Part shown: positions 16,332-24,437 of the stretch, piece by piece | How positions within the stretch are numbered: the first letter of the stretch is position 1 | How the letters are laid out: each line of letters begins with the position of its first letter | From: Deinococcus aetherius | Lineage (GTDB): Bacteria; Deinococcota; Deinococci; Deinococcales; Deinococcaceae | Length of the DNA stretch: 64,000 bases | Direction of reading: 5' to 3' | Assembly: GCF_025997855.1 (NCBI RefSeq) | Contig: NZ_AP026562.1 | Span: 367,001 to 431,000 of the forward strand | The notes under the pieces: model-generated | What the model saw: the letters and a program-made list of their open reading frames with translations, nothing else | What the model was told of the DNA's origin: nothing | Databases searched by the model: none | Translations under genes and position numbers: made by a program

Positions 16332-18617
16332 TCAGGCCGACTCAACTCGAGTCCAGATCGGCGTGAGGGTCTCGACTGGCGGATCGAACAGGCCGGGCTG
16401 CCCGCCCTGCTCGAACACTTGCTGGAAATCTTCGGGCCGCAACGCCTTGCGCAAGCGCGTCGCGTACGCCTTATGCAGGTGGGCCGCGTAGTGCTTCACG
16501 TCGTAATCCCGCCCGTCCGGGTTCGTGTCCAGCGGCATCAAGCCCAGCCCAGCCCGGTGGTACAGCATCACCCGTTCTCCCGCCCGCCACGCGCGCCCTA
16601 ACCCGTGCAGCGCCTCGTACGCGGCCTCCTTGCGGGCCGGTCGAGTGGCGGCATACACTTCCGGCGTTTTCGTCAGCCGCACTCGACTCGCCACTTCTGT
16701 GTTGGTGAACTCACGGGCTCCTAAGACGCGTAGCGTCTCCAGGTACACCTCACGCACGCCCACCACGTCACCGCTGAGCAAGCACCGTAAGGCACGCTGG
16801 AGGAACACTCGGCCGTAGGCCTCCGTCCGGCTGGACTCGAAGGCGGCGCCCCGGAGTTCGAGGCGCCCGTCGTACCGTAGTAAGGCGTAGTTCTTGATCT
16901 CATGGCTCAGCATCGCTCGCGCTCGCCCATCGAACTCCAGCGAGACGCCGGTGGGCAGCAACGCGTCCACCTCCGCGATCAGGTGCACTTCGTCCCCTTC
17001 CGTCCAGCCTTCTGGGCAGGCGAAGAACACGCCGTCGGTGTCGGCCTCAATCAGGGTTACCTCACGTTCGCGTAGGGCCATCACCACCTGGGACAGCACT
17101 TCCCGTCCGCGCCGGGTGATGTGGTCGGCCGCCTCGCGGTCCGCGAAGAGGGCCAGTCGTCCAGCCCCGAGGTAGCCGTACCCGGCATTCACGACGAGCT
17201 TCATGGCGCTCTGCATGGCGTCGTGCTCTCCAGGGTCGCCCCGCTTGGCGGCGGCTTTATGGTGCAGCCGCAGGGTGGTGAGGTGGTCCATCAGGTGCAG
17301 GAACACGCCCAGGGGGTCACAGGCCGGGCCGATGCGCTCGGCGCGGATCAGGCTGGGGTACATACTGGCGACATCGGCTTTCACGACTTGGGACAGGACG
17401 CCCTCGGCGTAGAGCTGGACGGCACCGCCCTGGTGAGGCTCGCCCGCCTGGTGTTGGTTGCTGGGAAGAGCATGTCCGGCGTTCAGGTAGGCGCGCACCA
17501 GCATCGGTTCGAGCAGACCGGTCGCTGGTCCGGCGTACGGGAGGCGGTGGTAGGGCCGGGGCGCCATCTTCGCCAGGGCGAAGGAGGGGGCCAGGACGCG
17601 GCGGGCGAGGGCGTCGACTTCCTGCACGTCTTGCAAGGCGTACCGCCGCACGGTGGCCGGGTCGGTCCGGTACGTCTGGGCGATCTGGTCGCCTTCCAGG
17701 TACACCCGGCCTTTGGGTGCGATGCCGAAGAGTTTGGAGACGACTTTGAGGCTGGCGCTGGGGAGGTCGAGGCGGCGAACCGCGTCGATGGTGTCCACGA
17801 TCTCTCGGCCTGAACAGGCCCAGTGCGGAGTCGAGCGGCCATCCGACACCCGCCACATGCCGGGCGGTCCGCCGGGACGGCCCAGGTCGAGAGCCAGCCC
17901 ATGCCCCTCGGCCCGGCCGAGGAGGAAGGGGAGGTCGAAGGCGCTGAGGTTGTGGTTCTCCAGCACGTCCGGGTCACGTTCGCGGATGACGTGCAGCAAG
18001 TCGAGGATCAACTGCGGTTCCTCGGCGGCCCGGCGGGCTTCGAGCACCACTTCAAATCCCCGGTTGTCGCGGACGGCGATCATGAAGATGCGGCCGTCTT
18101 GGGGAAAGAGGCTGGTGGTCTCCAGGTCGAACTGGAGGCGGTGCAGATCGTCGAAGGCCAGGCCCTTGAAGTAGGTGCGGCCGGAAGCCATCAGGTATTG
18201 CTCGGTGGGGCCGACCGTGTAGTAGCCGGGGAGGTCGTGCAGGCTAGTGATGGGGTGCCCGAGGCGTTGGGACGCACCATTGAGGACAGCTTGCCGTAAG
18301 GCGCGGCCATCCTGGGCGGTGAGGAGGTACTTGAGGCTGCCGGGTGGGCCGGGGAGTTCCCGCACGTGGAAGGGGGCTTGATCATCGTTCCAGGAGCGCC
18401 TCGTGCCGAGGCGCTGGAGGTCCGCAAGATCGCGGGCGTACAACCAGGGGCGGAAACGAGCACGTTCCAGCACGACCTGCTCCTGGACACGGCGCCAGAT
18501 GAGGGCGTGGCCGTTGAGGGTGGCGTGGACGGAGACGATGCCGGGGGTGGGATCCTGTCCGAACAGGAGGGGGTCCAGCCCTTGGGCGGCCGTAGGGTTG
18601 TGCGAGGGGGTCTGCAA
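16332..18617 (-). CDS. Family B DNA polymerase with 3'-5' exonuclease
   Basis: The 761-residue protein shows all family B signatures. The exonuclease has Exo I FDLETTSL (Asp164, Glu166), Exo II ENHNLSAFDLPFLLG and Exo III YALQDVQEVDAL. The polymerase has motif A KADVASMYPSLI (near residue 413), motif B KLVVNAGYGYLG and motif C EADTDGVFF (near residue 525, the DTD metal site). All catalytic acids are present, so proofreading and synthesis should both work. It is close to bacterial Pol II in size. Deinococcus radiodurans R1 has no family B polymerase as far as I know, so this is an accessory acquisition. It is convergent with the helicase and divergent from the NucS-like gene. Confidence 0.93.
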   Translation of the reverse strand: MQTPSHNPTAAQGLDPLLFGQDPTPGIVSVHATLNGHALIWRRVQEQVVLERARFRPWLYARDLADLQRLGTRRSWNDDQAPFHVRELPGPPGSLKYLLTAQDGRALRQAVLNGASQRLGHPITSLHDLPGYYTVGPTEQYLMASGRTYFKGLAFDDLHRLQFDLETTSLFPQDGRIFMIAVRDNRGFEVVLEARRAAEEPQLILDLLHVIRERDPDVLENHNLSAFDLPFLLGRAEGHGLALDLGRPGGPPGMWRVSDGRSTPHWACSGREIVDTIDAVRRLDLPSASLKVVSKLFGIAPKGRVYLEGDQIAQTYRTDPATVRRYALQDVQEVDALARRVLAPSFALAKMAPRPYHRLPYAGPATGLLEPMLVRAYLNAGHALPSNQHQAGEPHQGGAVQLYAEGVLSQVVKADVASMYPSLIRAERIGPACDPLGVFLHLMDHLTTLRLHHKAAAKRGDPGEHDAMQSAMKLVVNAGYGYLGAGRLALFADREAADHITRRGREVLSQVVMALREREVTLIEADTDGVFFACPEGWTEGDEVHLIAEVDALLPTGVSLEFDGRARAMLSHEIKNYALLRYDGRLELRGAAFESSRTEAYGRVFLQRALRCLLSGDVVGVREVYLETLRVLGAREFTNTEVASRVRLTKTPEVYAATRPARKEAAYEALHGLGRAWRAGERVMLYHRAGLGLMPLDTNPDGRDYDVKHYAAHLHKAYATRLRKALRPEDFQQVFEQGGQPGLFDPPVETLTPIWTRVESA

Positions 18618-18767
18618 CGTTCGGGACCGTGTTCAGGGTTGAGGGTGCTGATCGGGAGGGTGCGCCGCTTCAGGAGTACGGTCTGAGCATATTCCTTTCT
18701 CCCGCTTTGTCCTTCAGGATAGAAAGGTGCTTGTGTCGGCCGTCTTCGAAACTTGGGGGTGGGGTTC

Positions 18768-19475
18768 GTGATTCGGGAGCAACTCGTTGCCCCGTCCCCC
18801 ACGGACCTCACCGCGTTCTTGCTGCGGCATACGCGGACACGGGACTGTCTGGTGCAGGTGGCGGGCCTGGCGGAGGTCACCTACCAGGGCCGGGCTGCGA
18901 GCACAGCTGACGTCGGCTCGTACCTCGTCCTCCTGAAGCGGGACGGGAGCTTGCAGATTCACGCGCCGAAGGGCGTGAAGCCGATGAACTGGCAGCCGCG
19001 CACGGATGAGATCACCGCCCGGGTCGAGGACGGGCAGTGCGTCCTGCTGGCGTCTAGGCGCAGTCGGGTGGAGCAGGTGCGCGTCGTCTTCCTGGAGGCT
19101 CAACTGGCTCAGGCGTTGGAGCTTTCGGAGGAGGCGGGCTTTGTCCTCTCCGGATCGGAAGCGCAGATGCAGGACGCGCTCGCACGCCACCCGGACCTTA
19201 TTGAGCCGGGCCTGCGGGTGTTGAACCGGGAATTGCTGGTGGAATCGGGCGGTATCGACCTGTACGCGCAGGATGCTGTGTCCCAGCTCGCCCGATACGT
19301 GGCGTCGGTACAGCGGATGGTGGGCTCAGTGGTCGTGCGCGGGATTCTGGCCGCCCCCTCGATCACGACGCCGGCGCGAGCGCAACTGGAAGGGCGAGGG
19401 TTCGAGTTCCGGGAAGTGCAAGCCCTGCCCGCCGTGGTGTCGGCCTCGACGCAACCGGGGCTGTTCGAAGCTTGA
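18768..19475 (+). CDS. NucS/EndoMS-like protein lacking the catalytic ExK motif
   Basis: The 235-residue protein has the NucS N-terminal DNA-binding domain (TADVGSYLVLLKRDGSLQIH, APKGVKPMNWQP) and most of the C-terminal domain (LIEPGLRVLNRELLVESGG). NucS nucleases cut at mismatches or branched DNA with a PD-(D/E)xK site, where an Asp is followed about 13 residues later by ELKR. Here IDLYAQD (Asp164) runs straight into AVSQLARYVASVQRM, so the strand with the catalytic Glu and Lys is missing, as if 15-18 residues had been deleted in frame. The C-terminus ends in TQPGLFEA, a plausible sliding-clamp-binding motif (QxxLF), which suggests the protein still goes to replication sites. GTG 18768 has GGGGGTGGGG upstream. 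It may be an inactive adaptor, or may have been damaged. Confidence 0.75.
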   Translation: MIREQLVAPSPTDLTAFLLRHTRTRDCLVQVAGLAEVTYQGRAASTADVGSYLVLLKRDGSLQIHAPKGVKPMNWQPRTDEITARVEDGQCVLLASRRSRVEQVRVVFLEAQLAQALELSEEAGFVLSGSEAQMQDALARHPDLIEPGLRVLNRELLVESGGIDLYAQDAVSQLARYVASVQRMVGSVVVRGILAAPSITTPARAQLEGRGFEFREVQALPAVVSASTQPGLFEA

Positions 19476-19492
19476 CTTCCCCGGTTGCCTCA

Positions 19493-19520
19493 AAAGAAAA
19501 GCGCCCCTCGTGGGGCGCTC
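19493..19520 (-). terminator. Intrinsic terminator of the HU gene
   Basis: On the minus strand AGCGCCCC-ACGA-GGGGCGCT is followed by TTTTCTTTT. The perfect 8-bp GC stem lies just past the HU stop codon. The plus side has no T-run, so it serves the HU transcript. Confidence 0.85.
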
Positions 19521-19534
19521 CGGTGGACGTGTCC

Positions 19535-19948
19535 TTACTCGGCAGCGTCGCCCGTGCCGCCCAGCGTACCCTTCAGGGTGTTGGCTACTTTGAAGGCGAC
19601 CTTCTTGCCCGCGGGAATCTGGATGCGCTCGCTGGTGCCGGGGCGCACGCCGGTGCGGGCGGCGGTGGCCTTCACGCTCAACGTCCCCAAGCCCGGCAAC
19701 CCCACACTCTTCCCGCTCTTGATTGCGTCAATGATCACTTCCATCGCGGCATCTACGACCTGACCGGCCTGTTTCTTGGGCAGGCCACTCTGCTGAGCCA
19801 CCTGTTCCACAAGCTGCGTCTTGCCGATCTTGCCGCCCGGGCCGCTCTCGGAGGGAGCCTGCGGAGCGGGTTCAGCTTCCGGTGCTTGCTGCTTGGCTGA
19901 AGTCTTCTTCGCTGGAGCCTTCGCCGTTTTTTTGGTCATGGCCCGCAT
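19535..19948 (-). CDS. hup: DNA-binding protein HU with Lys/Ala-rich N-terminal tail
   Basis: The 137-residue nucleoid protein has a tail of about 45 residues rich in Lys, Ala and Pro ([18 protein letters not shown]...), then a canonical HU fold: [40 protein letters not shown] and the DNA-binding arm [20 protein letters not shown] with the intercalating Pro. The N-terminal extension is characteristic of Deinococcus HU. HU compacts and bends DNA. ATG 19948 is preceded by GGTGGAG at 8 bases; the ATG at 19939 is an alternative. A strong terminator follows the stop. A plasmid-borne or second HU copy would be expected to coexist with the chromosomal one. Confidence 0.93.
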   Translation of the reverse strand: MRAMTKKTAKAPAKKTSAKQQAPEAEPAPQAPSESGPGGKIGKTQLVEQVAQQSGLPKKQAGQVVDAAMEVIIDAIKSGKSVGLPGLGTLSVKATAARTGVRPGTSERIQIPAGKKVAFKVANTLKGTLGGTGDAAE

Positions 19949-20030
19949 CGTGACGGCTCCACCCTCGGAATGCAAGCGAAATTGCCCGGAGGACACCGGT
20001 CTGCTCGCCCTGCCGCCTCCCTGCTGCCCC

Positions 20031-21920
20031 TCAGTGGTAGACGCGGTGCAGTTCGGAGACGTACCGCGCCAACTCGTGCGCCGGGGCGTCCACCCTCTGC
20101 GCGGCCCGGACGCGCTCCTGCAAGACTTCCACATCCAGGGGGTCCACCTTAAGGACCTGGTTGGCGAACAACACCACCCGCCGCCAGTCCCCCCGTTCGC
20201 GCGCCTGCGTCATCTGTTTGCGCAGCTCGATGGTCAGGGCAAGGAGCGTTTCTTCACGGCGCTGGCGCACCCAGTCGCTCTCCTCGACCCCGGGCAGGAA
20301 CTCTCCCCGGTATAAGGCCAGCGCCCGAGCGGCCTCCCCGTCTTTGACGGCTACCAGGAGGTGCGAGAAGTCCAACTCCACCTGTACGCCTGGCCCCAGC
20401 CGGTACACCGGCGCCCGGTGCGGCCCGCTGCACCCCACCACCTCGGGCCCGAGCTTGTCGCGCAGGTCCCAGATGCACTGCCGGAGGTAGCTGCTGCCCG
20501 TCTGGTCATCCTTATCGGGAAACAACTCCAGTTGCATCTGGGCCCGCGTCCGCCCGGGGTGCAGGGTCAGGTAGGTCAGCAGCAGGGGGCTATTGGGGTA
20601 CGCGAAGCGCACCTCCTCGCCGTCCCGGGTCACGGCCACCCGCCCCAGCGTCGTGACGTGCAGGCGCATCGCCCCGTCCTCCGCCAACCGGGGTGTTCCA
20701 GCGAGGTGGGCCAGGCGGTCGAGCAACGGTTCGAGGTACGGCGCCAGGTCGGGTTCCAGCAGGGCGTAGTGCATCAGTTCCGAGAGTTCTTCCACGTCGG
20801 GTTTGAACTCGTGGAGCTGCTTGAGACGCAGCATGGCCGTCAACGCCTCGGAGAGCGACCTGGCCGCCTCCACTTCCCGCCGCAGGCGCAGCTCGCACGC
20901 CGCGAGGTGCAGCAGCACACGGATCAGCTCCGGCGTGGCGTCCGCTTGCCGGAACGCACTCGCTGCCGTCGCCAGCCGGTCATACGCCGTCTCGTAATCC
21001 CCCCGGCGCCGCCGCAACACGCCGTCTGTCGCCCACAACTCGGCGGGCCACTGCTCCTCCGGCAGCCCGAAGCCGTGCAAGGTCCCCAGGGCCTGCCCGT
21101 GCAGGTTCATCAGGCTCTGGTGCTCAGCCAGCCGCGAGATGGCCCACACCCGCAGGTGGTGGTCGCCCAGCTCCTCGGCGAGGGGATGCAGCGCCTCCAG
21201 CGTTCGGGCGTAGCTCTTGTACCCGCCGCTTAAGCGGTACAACTCCGCCTCACTGCACAGCAGGTGCGCGGCGACGCGGGGGGCGGGCGCCTTGGAGAGG
21301 GCCTGCTTGGCGGCCACCAGCGTCGTGTGGGCGTCGGCGAACTCGCCCCCCCGGATCTGGAGGTCGAGCAGGTTCTTGAGGGCACTCAGTCGCGGCGCGG
21401 GGTCGGGCTCAATGGGCAGGGCGTGGATGGCTTCCTGCAACAGCAGCTTGGCCCGCGCGACGTGCCCGAGGATCGCGTGCATCTGCGCGAGGGACTGGGT
21501 GACGCTCGCCGTCAGGGCGTCGTCGCCCAGGGCGACGTACCCGTGCCAGGCGCGCTCGACCTTTCTCAACCCTTCCTGGGTGTCCCCGGCCTCGAAGGCG
21601 GCGACCCCCCACCAGCGCAGGGCGCGCAGCTTGAGTTCGCCCTCCGGGAGCCCGGACAAGACCTCCTCGAGGTGGGCGCGGGCCTCGTCGTAGCGCCCGA
21701 GCAACCGCAGCAGGTTGCCATGCTCGACGGTGCCCTCCGGGTCCCCCAGGATGGTCGCACGGTGCAGGGAACTCTCGGCCTGCGCGAGCTGGCCGGTGCG
21801 CAGTAGGGCGATCCCGAGGAGGGCGTACTCACGGGCACTCCTGGCCTGCCCCTGGAGGAGGGTGACGACGGCGGCGTACGAACCGGCGGCAAAAGCGTCT
21901 TGGGCTGGGGAATGCGTCAT
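20031..21920 (-). CDS. TPR-BTAD transcriptional regulator (candidate peptide receptor)
   Basis: The 629-residue protein is built in an unusual order. Residues about 10-410 are tetratricopeptide-like helical repeats ([60 protein letters not shown]). Residues about 419-629 are a SARP-type winged helix plus BTAD ([58 protein letters not shown]). SARP regulators usually carry the DNA-binding part first. TPR superhelices in RRNPP receptors bind short peptides. Its start is only 45 bp from a divergent ORF coding a secreted 44-residue peptide, an arrangement like receptor/pro-peptide pairs. The function is inferred from architecture; the target genes are unknown. Confidence 0.85.
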   Translation of the reverse strand: MTHSPAQDAFAAGSYAAVVTLLQGQARSAREYALLGIALLRTGQLAQAESSLHRATILGDPEGTVEHGNLLRLLGRYDEARAHLEEVLSGLPEGELKLRALRWWGVAAFEAGDTQEGLRKVERAWHGYVALGDDALTASVTQSLAQMHAILGHVARAKLLLQEAIHALPIEPDPAPRLSALKNLLDLQIRGGEFADAHTTLVAAKQALSKAPAPRVAAHLLCSEAELYRLSGGYKSYARTLEALHPLAEELGDHHLRVWAISRLAEHQSLMNLHGQALGTLHGFGLPEEQWPAELWATDGVLRRRRGDYETAYDRLATAASAFRQADATPELIRVLLHLAACELRLRREVEAARSLSEALTAMLRLKQLHEFKPDVEELSELMHYALLEPDLAPYLEPLLDRLAHLAGTPRLAEDGAMRLHVTTLGRVAVTRDGEEVRFAYPNSPLLLTYLTLHPGRTRAQMQLELFPDKDDQTGSSYLRQCIWDLRDKLGPEVVGCSGPHRAPVYRLGPGVQVELDFSHLLVAVKDGEAARALALYRGEFLPGVEESDWVRQRREETLLALTIELRKQMTQARERGDWRRVVLFANQVLKVDPLDVEVLQERVRAAQRVDAPAHELARYVSELHRVYH

Positions 21921-21953
21921 GGAGAGGGTTTCCGTTTCTAAACAGGTCTCGCT

Positions 21954-21965
21954 CTACCTTAACCC
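21954..21965 (+). promoter_or_regulatory. Leaderless -10 box for the small secreted peptide
   Basis: TACCTT lies six bases before ATG 21966 and fits the TANNNT -10 element of Deinococcus leaderless transcripts. No Shine-Dalgarno is seen upstream of this ATG, which supports initiation at or next to the start codon. Confidence 0.4.
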
Positions 21966-22100
21966 ATGCTGAAGAAAGTTGTGCTCATGTGCGGCGCGCT
22001 CCTGATCCCCCTGTGCTCCTTCGCCTCGGCGGGGTCCAAGGACTTCGGGCAGAAGGCACCGATCAGCGCGGACGGCAGCAAGGACTTCGGGGACCGATGA
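21966..22100 (+). CDS. Small secreted peptide precursor, 44 residues
   Basis: MLKKVVLMCGALLIPLCSFA is a clean signal peptide: two lysines, a hydrophobic core, and a likely cleavage after the SFASA site. The exported remainder of about 22 residues contains the motif GSKDFG twice, at its start and near its C-terminus, and ends in DFGDR. The ORF is divergent from the TPR-BTAD regulator and overlaps the next small ORF by ATGA. Length, signal peptide and a charged C-terminal pentapeptide recall Phr-type pro-peptides sensed by TPR receptors, but no sequence family is recognised. It is a supported small gene because of the signal peptide, the leaderless -10 box and the coupled second ORF. Confidence 0.6.
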   Translation: MLKKVVLMCGALLIPLCSFASAGSKDFGQKAPISADGSKDFGDR

Positions 22101-22231
22101 CCCGCCCGGCGCAGCCCAAGCCCCTGAAGGTGCCGCCGCCCCGCGTCGAGGAGGTGCGGCTGGAGTTGGCAGCCGAACGCCAGGCCCTGCCCGTGATCGG
22201 CCGGCCCTCGCTGGACTTCGGTGACCGCTGA
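22097..22231 (+). CDS. Second small peptide with the same DFGDR terminus, 44 residues
   Basis: The ATG overlaps the TGA of the preceding ORF (ATGA), so translation is probably coupled. The product starts MTRPAQPKPLKVPPPRVEEV, lacks a signal peptide, contains a proline-rich front and an amphipathic middle (EEVRLELAAERQAL), and ends in SLDFGDR, repeating the last five residues of the exported peptide. Sharing an end but not a start suggests either a common C-terminal recognition element or a decoy/intracellular partner. A hairpin at 22293 follows. No family is recognised. Confidence 0.5.
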   Translation: MTRPAQPKPLKVPPPRVEEVRLELAAERQALPVIGRPSLDFGDR

Positions 22232-22292
22232 CGTCATTGCCCCCCAGGGCAATGACCGCCCTCCCACATCGCTATGACACTTCCAATCTTCA

Positions 22293-22329
22293 AGGCGTGA
22301 TCAAGCAGGAGATCACGCCTCTGTCTTTT
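22293..22329 (+). terminator. Hairpin terminator after the small peptide pair
   Basis: AGGCGTGATC and GATCACGCCT form a perfect 10-bp stem around AAGCAGGA, followed by CTGTCTTTT. It lies 60 bp after the second small ORF and 24 bp before the Pol IV GTG, so it probably separates the two transcripts. Confidence 0.6.
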
Positions 22330-22352
22330 GGGAAGGTGGGCTGACGGAACGC

Positions 22353-23426
22353 GTGCCTCTGATGGTCGACACTGCCCTCATGAGCCGCCTCGTGGTGCAT
22401 GTGGACATGGACGCCTTCTACGCCTCCATCGAGGTGCGCGACCAACCGGAACTCGCCGACAAGCCCGTCGCCGTCATCGTGCCGGGCCGCAGGGGCGTGG
22501 TGATGACCGCCAACTACGTGGCCCGGGGCTTCGGCGTCCATAGCGCTTTACCCGCCCACCTCGCCCGGCGTCGCTGCCCCGGCATCATCCTGATTCCGCA
22601 GCGCATGGAGGTGTACCGCGCCGTCTCCGCCCAGATTCACGGCATCTTCGCCCAGTACACCGACGTGATCGAACCCCTCGCCCTCGACGAGGCGTACCTC
22701 GACGTGACCCAGGAGCAACGGACGCTCGATCAGGCTGAAGAGATGGCCCGGAGCATCCAGGCCGACATCCTGGCCGAAACCCAGCTCACCTGCTCCGCCG
22801 GGGTGTCGGTGAACAAGTTCCTCGCCAAGCTGGCGAGCGGGATGAAAAAGCCCGCTGGCCTGACCGTCATCTCTCCCGAGGAGGTGGACGCCCTGCTCGC
22901 CGCCCTGCCGGTGGAGGAGTTTTTTGGGGTGGGCCCCGTGATCGCGGGGAAGCTCCAGGCCCAGGGCACCCACACCGGAGCGGACCTGCGTGCGCGGTCC
23001 CTGGCGGAACTGCAAGCCATCCTGGGCTCCGGCAAGCTGGCCCCACGGCTCTACGACCTGGCACGGGGGGTGGACGAGCGCCCCGTCGAGGCGCACCGGG
23101 AGGCGAAGTCCATTGGGGTCGAGCAGACCTTCGAGCGGGACCTGACGAGCCGCGAGGCGTTGCTGGCAGAACTGCCGGGGATCACGGCGGAGGTGGAGGC
23201 GCGGCTGGCGAAGCGGGGGTACGTGGGGCGGACGGTGGTGTTGAAGCTGCGGTACGAGGACGGGACGCGGGTCACCCGTCACCGGACCCGGGAGGAGCCG
23301 CTGGCGACGGCGGACGAACTGGCCCAGGCTGCCGCCGAGGTGTTGACTCCGGAACTGCTCGCCGGGCACCGCGTGCGCCTCCTGGGCGTGAGCGTCGTCA
23401 ACCTCAGCCCCCGGCAAGGGGCGTGA
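22353..23426 (+). CDS. dinB: DNA polymerase IV (Y family)
   Basis: This is a 357-residue translesion polymerase. The palm begins VVHVDMDAFYASIEVRD (catalytic Asp), followed by RGVVMTANYVARGFGV (steric-gate region), VIEPLALDEAYLDVT (second catalytic Asp-Glu), CSAGVSVNKFLAKLASGMKK, the HhH-type thumb (FFGVGPVIAGKLQAQG) and the little-finger domain (KSIGVEQTFERDLTS). All metal ligands are present. Starts at GTG 22353, ATG 22362 or ATG 22380 are possible. AGGTGGG upstream favours the first. D. radiodurans R1 lacks Pol IV to my knowledge, so this adds error-prone bypass. The sequence ends in SPRQGA with no obvious clamp-binding peptide. Confidence 0.93.
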   Translation: MPLMVDTALMSRLVVHVDMDAFYASIEVRDQPELADKPVAVIVPGRRGVVMTANYVARGFGVHSALPAHLARRRCPGIILIPQRMEVYRAVSAQIHGIFAQYTDVIEPLALDEAYLDVTQEQRTLDQAEEMARSIQADILAETQLTCSAGVSVNKFLAKLASGMKKPAGLTVISPEEVDALLAALPVEEFFGVGPVIAGKLQAQGTHTGADLRARSLAELQAILGSGKLAPRLYDLARGVDERPVEAHREAKSIGVEQTFERDLTSREALLAELPGITAEVEARLAKRGYVGRTVVLKLRYEDGTRVTRHRTREEPLATADELAQAAAEVLTPELLAGHRVRLLGVSVVNLSPRQGA

Positions 23427-23813
23427 AGGCGGGTTGGACGGTCCCAGGCTCCGAGGTCGGGGCAGCCACACCGGAACAGGCAAGCGGTCCGTACCAATGA
23501 CCTTCTTCCAGGGCCTGGCGCGCTGGGGGTCAGGCTGAGCTCAGCGGTGAGAACGACGCCCCGGCCATACGCTTCTCCTGAAGCTGGGCGCAGACACCAA
23601 GACCGTGCCGTTGCGGGCTCTGGGCCCGCCTGTGGAAGCGTCCCGGGTCAGGTGCGACCGCAGACACCCCGACTCTCTGGCGCGACGCTTTCCGGCCCAG
23701 TGTGGCTCAGAAGGTAACCCCCGGCAGCTGCGGCAAAGGGGTTCGGTCCGCGTGTGGGTGCAGCGTCTGCTTTTCCATCGCCCGCCCTGCCCCTTCTGGG
23801 TCAAGCTATCCCG
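23427..23813. other. Intergenic region after dinB
   Basis: No gene was recognised in these 387 bases. The first 75 bases (GAACAGGCAAGCGGTCCG at 23472-23489) resemble the sequence after the Pol IV remnant near 27.36 kb, so the duplication that made that remnant included downstream DNA. Confidence 0.5.
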
Positions 23814-24437
23814 ATGACTGCCTCCTCGCTCCCCCTGCCCGCCGCGCTTCAGGCGCGGCACCTGCGTGAGGCCGCGCTGATGCTGGGGCGCGCCTTCCAC
23901 GACGACCCGCTGATCACGCACCTGTTGCCCGACCCGGCGCGGCGTGGGCGCGAGGCCCCCGGTTTCCTGGGCGGCTTGGCGCGCTGCTGCCTGGCCTATG
24001 GCGAGGTCCACGCCGCCCCTGGGCTCGCGGGCGTCGCGTGCTGGCTGCCCCCGGGCGAGCACGCGACCACCTGGCGCCACCTGCGCACCGGCGGTCTCGC
24101 CGTACCCCGGCAACTCGGCGGGGCGGGCCTGCGGCGGGTGCTGGCCGTCCAGGCGTACCTGGGCCGCGAGCACGCCAGGCACGCTCCGGGGCCGCACTGG
24201 TACCTGTACCTCCTGGGCGTCGAGCCGGCCTGTCAGGGGCGTGGGGTGGGCCGCGCCCTGCTCTCACCCTCCCTGGCACGCGCGGACGCCCAGGGGGTGG
24301 CGTGCTACCTGGAGACCCAGAACCCCCGCAACGTCGGCTTCTACGAGCGGCAGGGCTTTCGGGTGACGAGCGACGGGCAGGTCCCCGGCACGGCGCTGCG
24401 GGTGTGGACGATGCGCCGCGACCCGGCGCTCAGGTGA
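23814..24437 (+). CDS. GNAT-family N-acetyltransferase
   Basis: The 207-residue protein has the GNAT acetyl-CoA motif GVEPACQGRGVGRALLSPSL (Q-x-x-G-x-G) and the C-terminal ETQNPRNVGFYERQGFRV block. It transfers acetyl from acetyl-CoA to an amine of unknown identity. ATG 23814 matches the family start (AALQARHLREAALMLGRAF). The C-terminus runs 8 bp into the end of the convergent GGDEF-EAL gene. No operon partner is visible. Confidence 0.88.
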   Translation: MTASSLPLPAALQARHLREAALMLGRAFHDDPLITHLLPDPARRGREAPGFLGGLARCCLAYGEVHAAPGLAGVACWLPPGEHATTWRHLRTGGLAVPRQLGGAGLRRVLAVQAYLGREHARHAPGPHWYLYLLGVEPACQGRGVGRALLSPSLARADAQGVACYLETQNPRNVGFYERQGFRVTSDGQVPGTALRVWTMRRDPALR

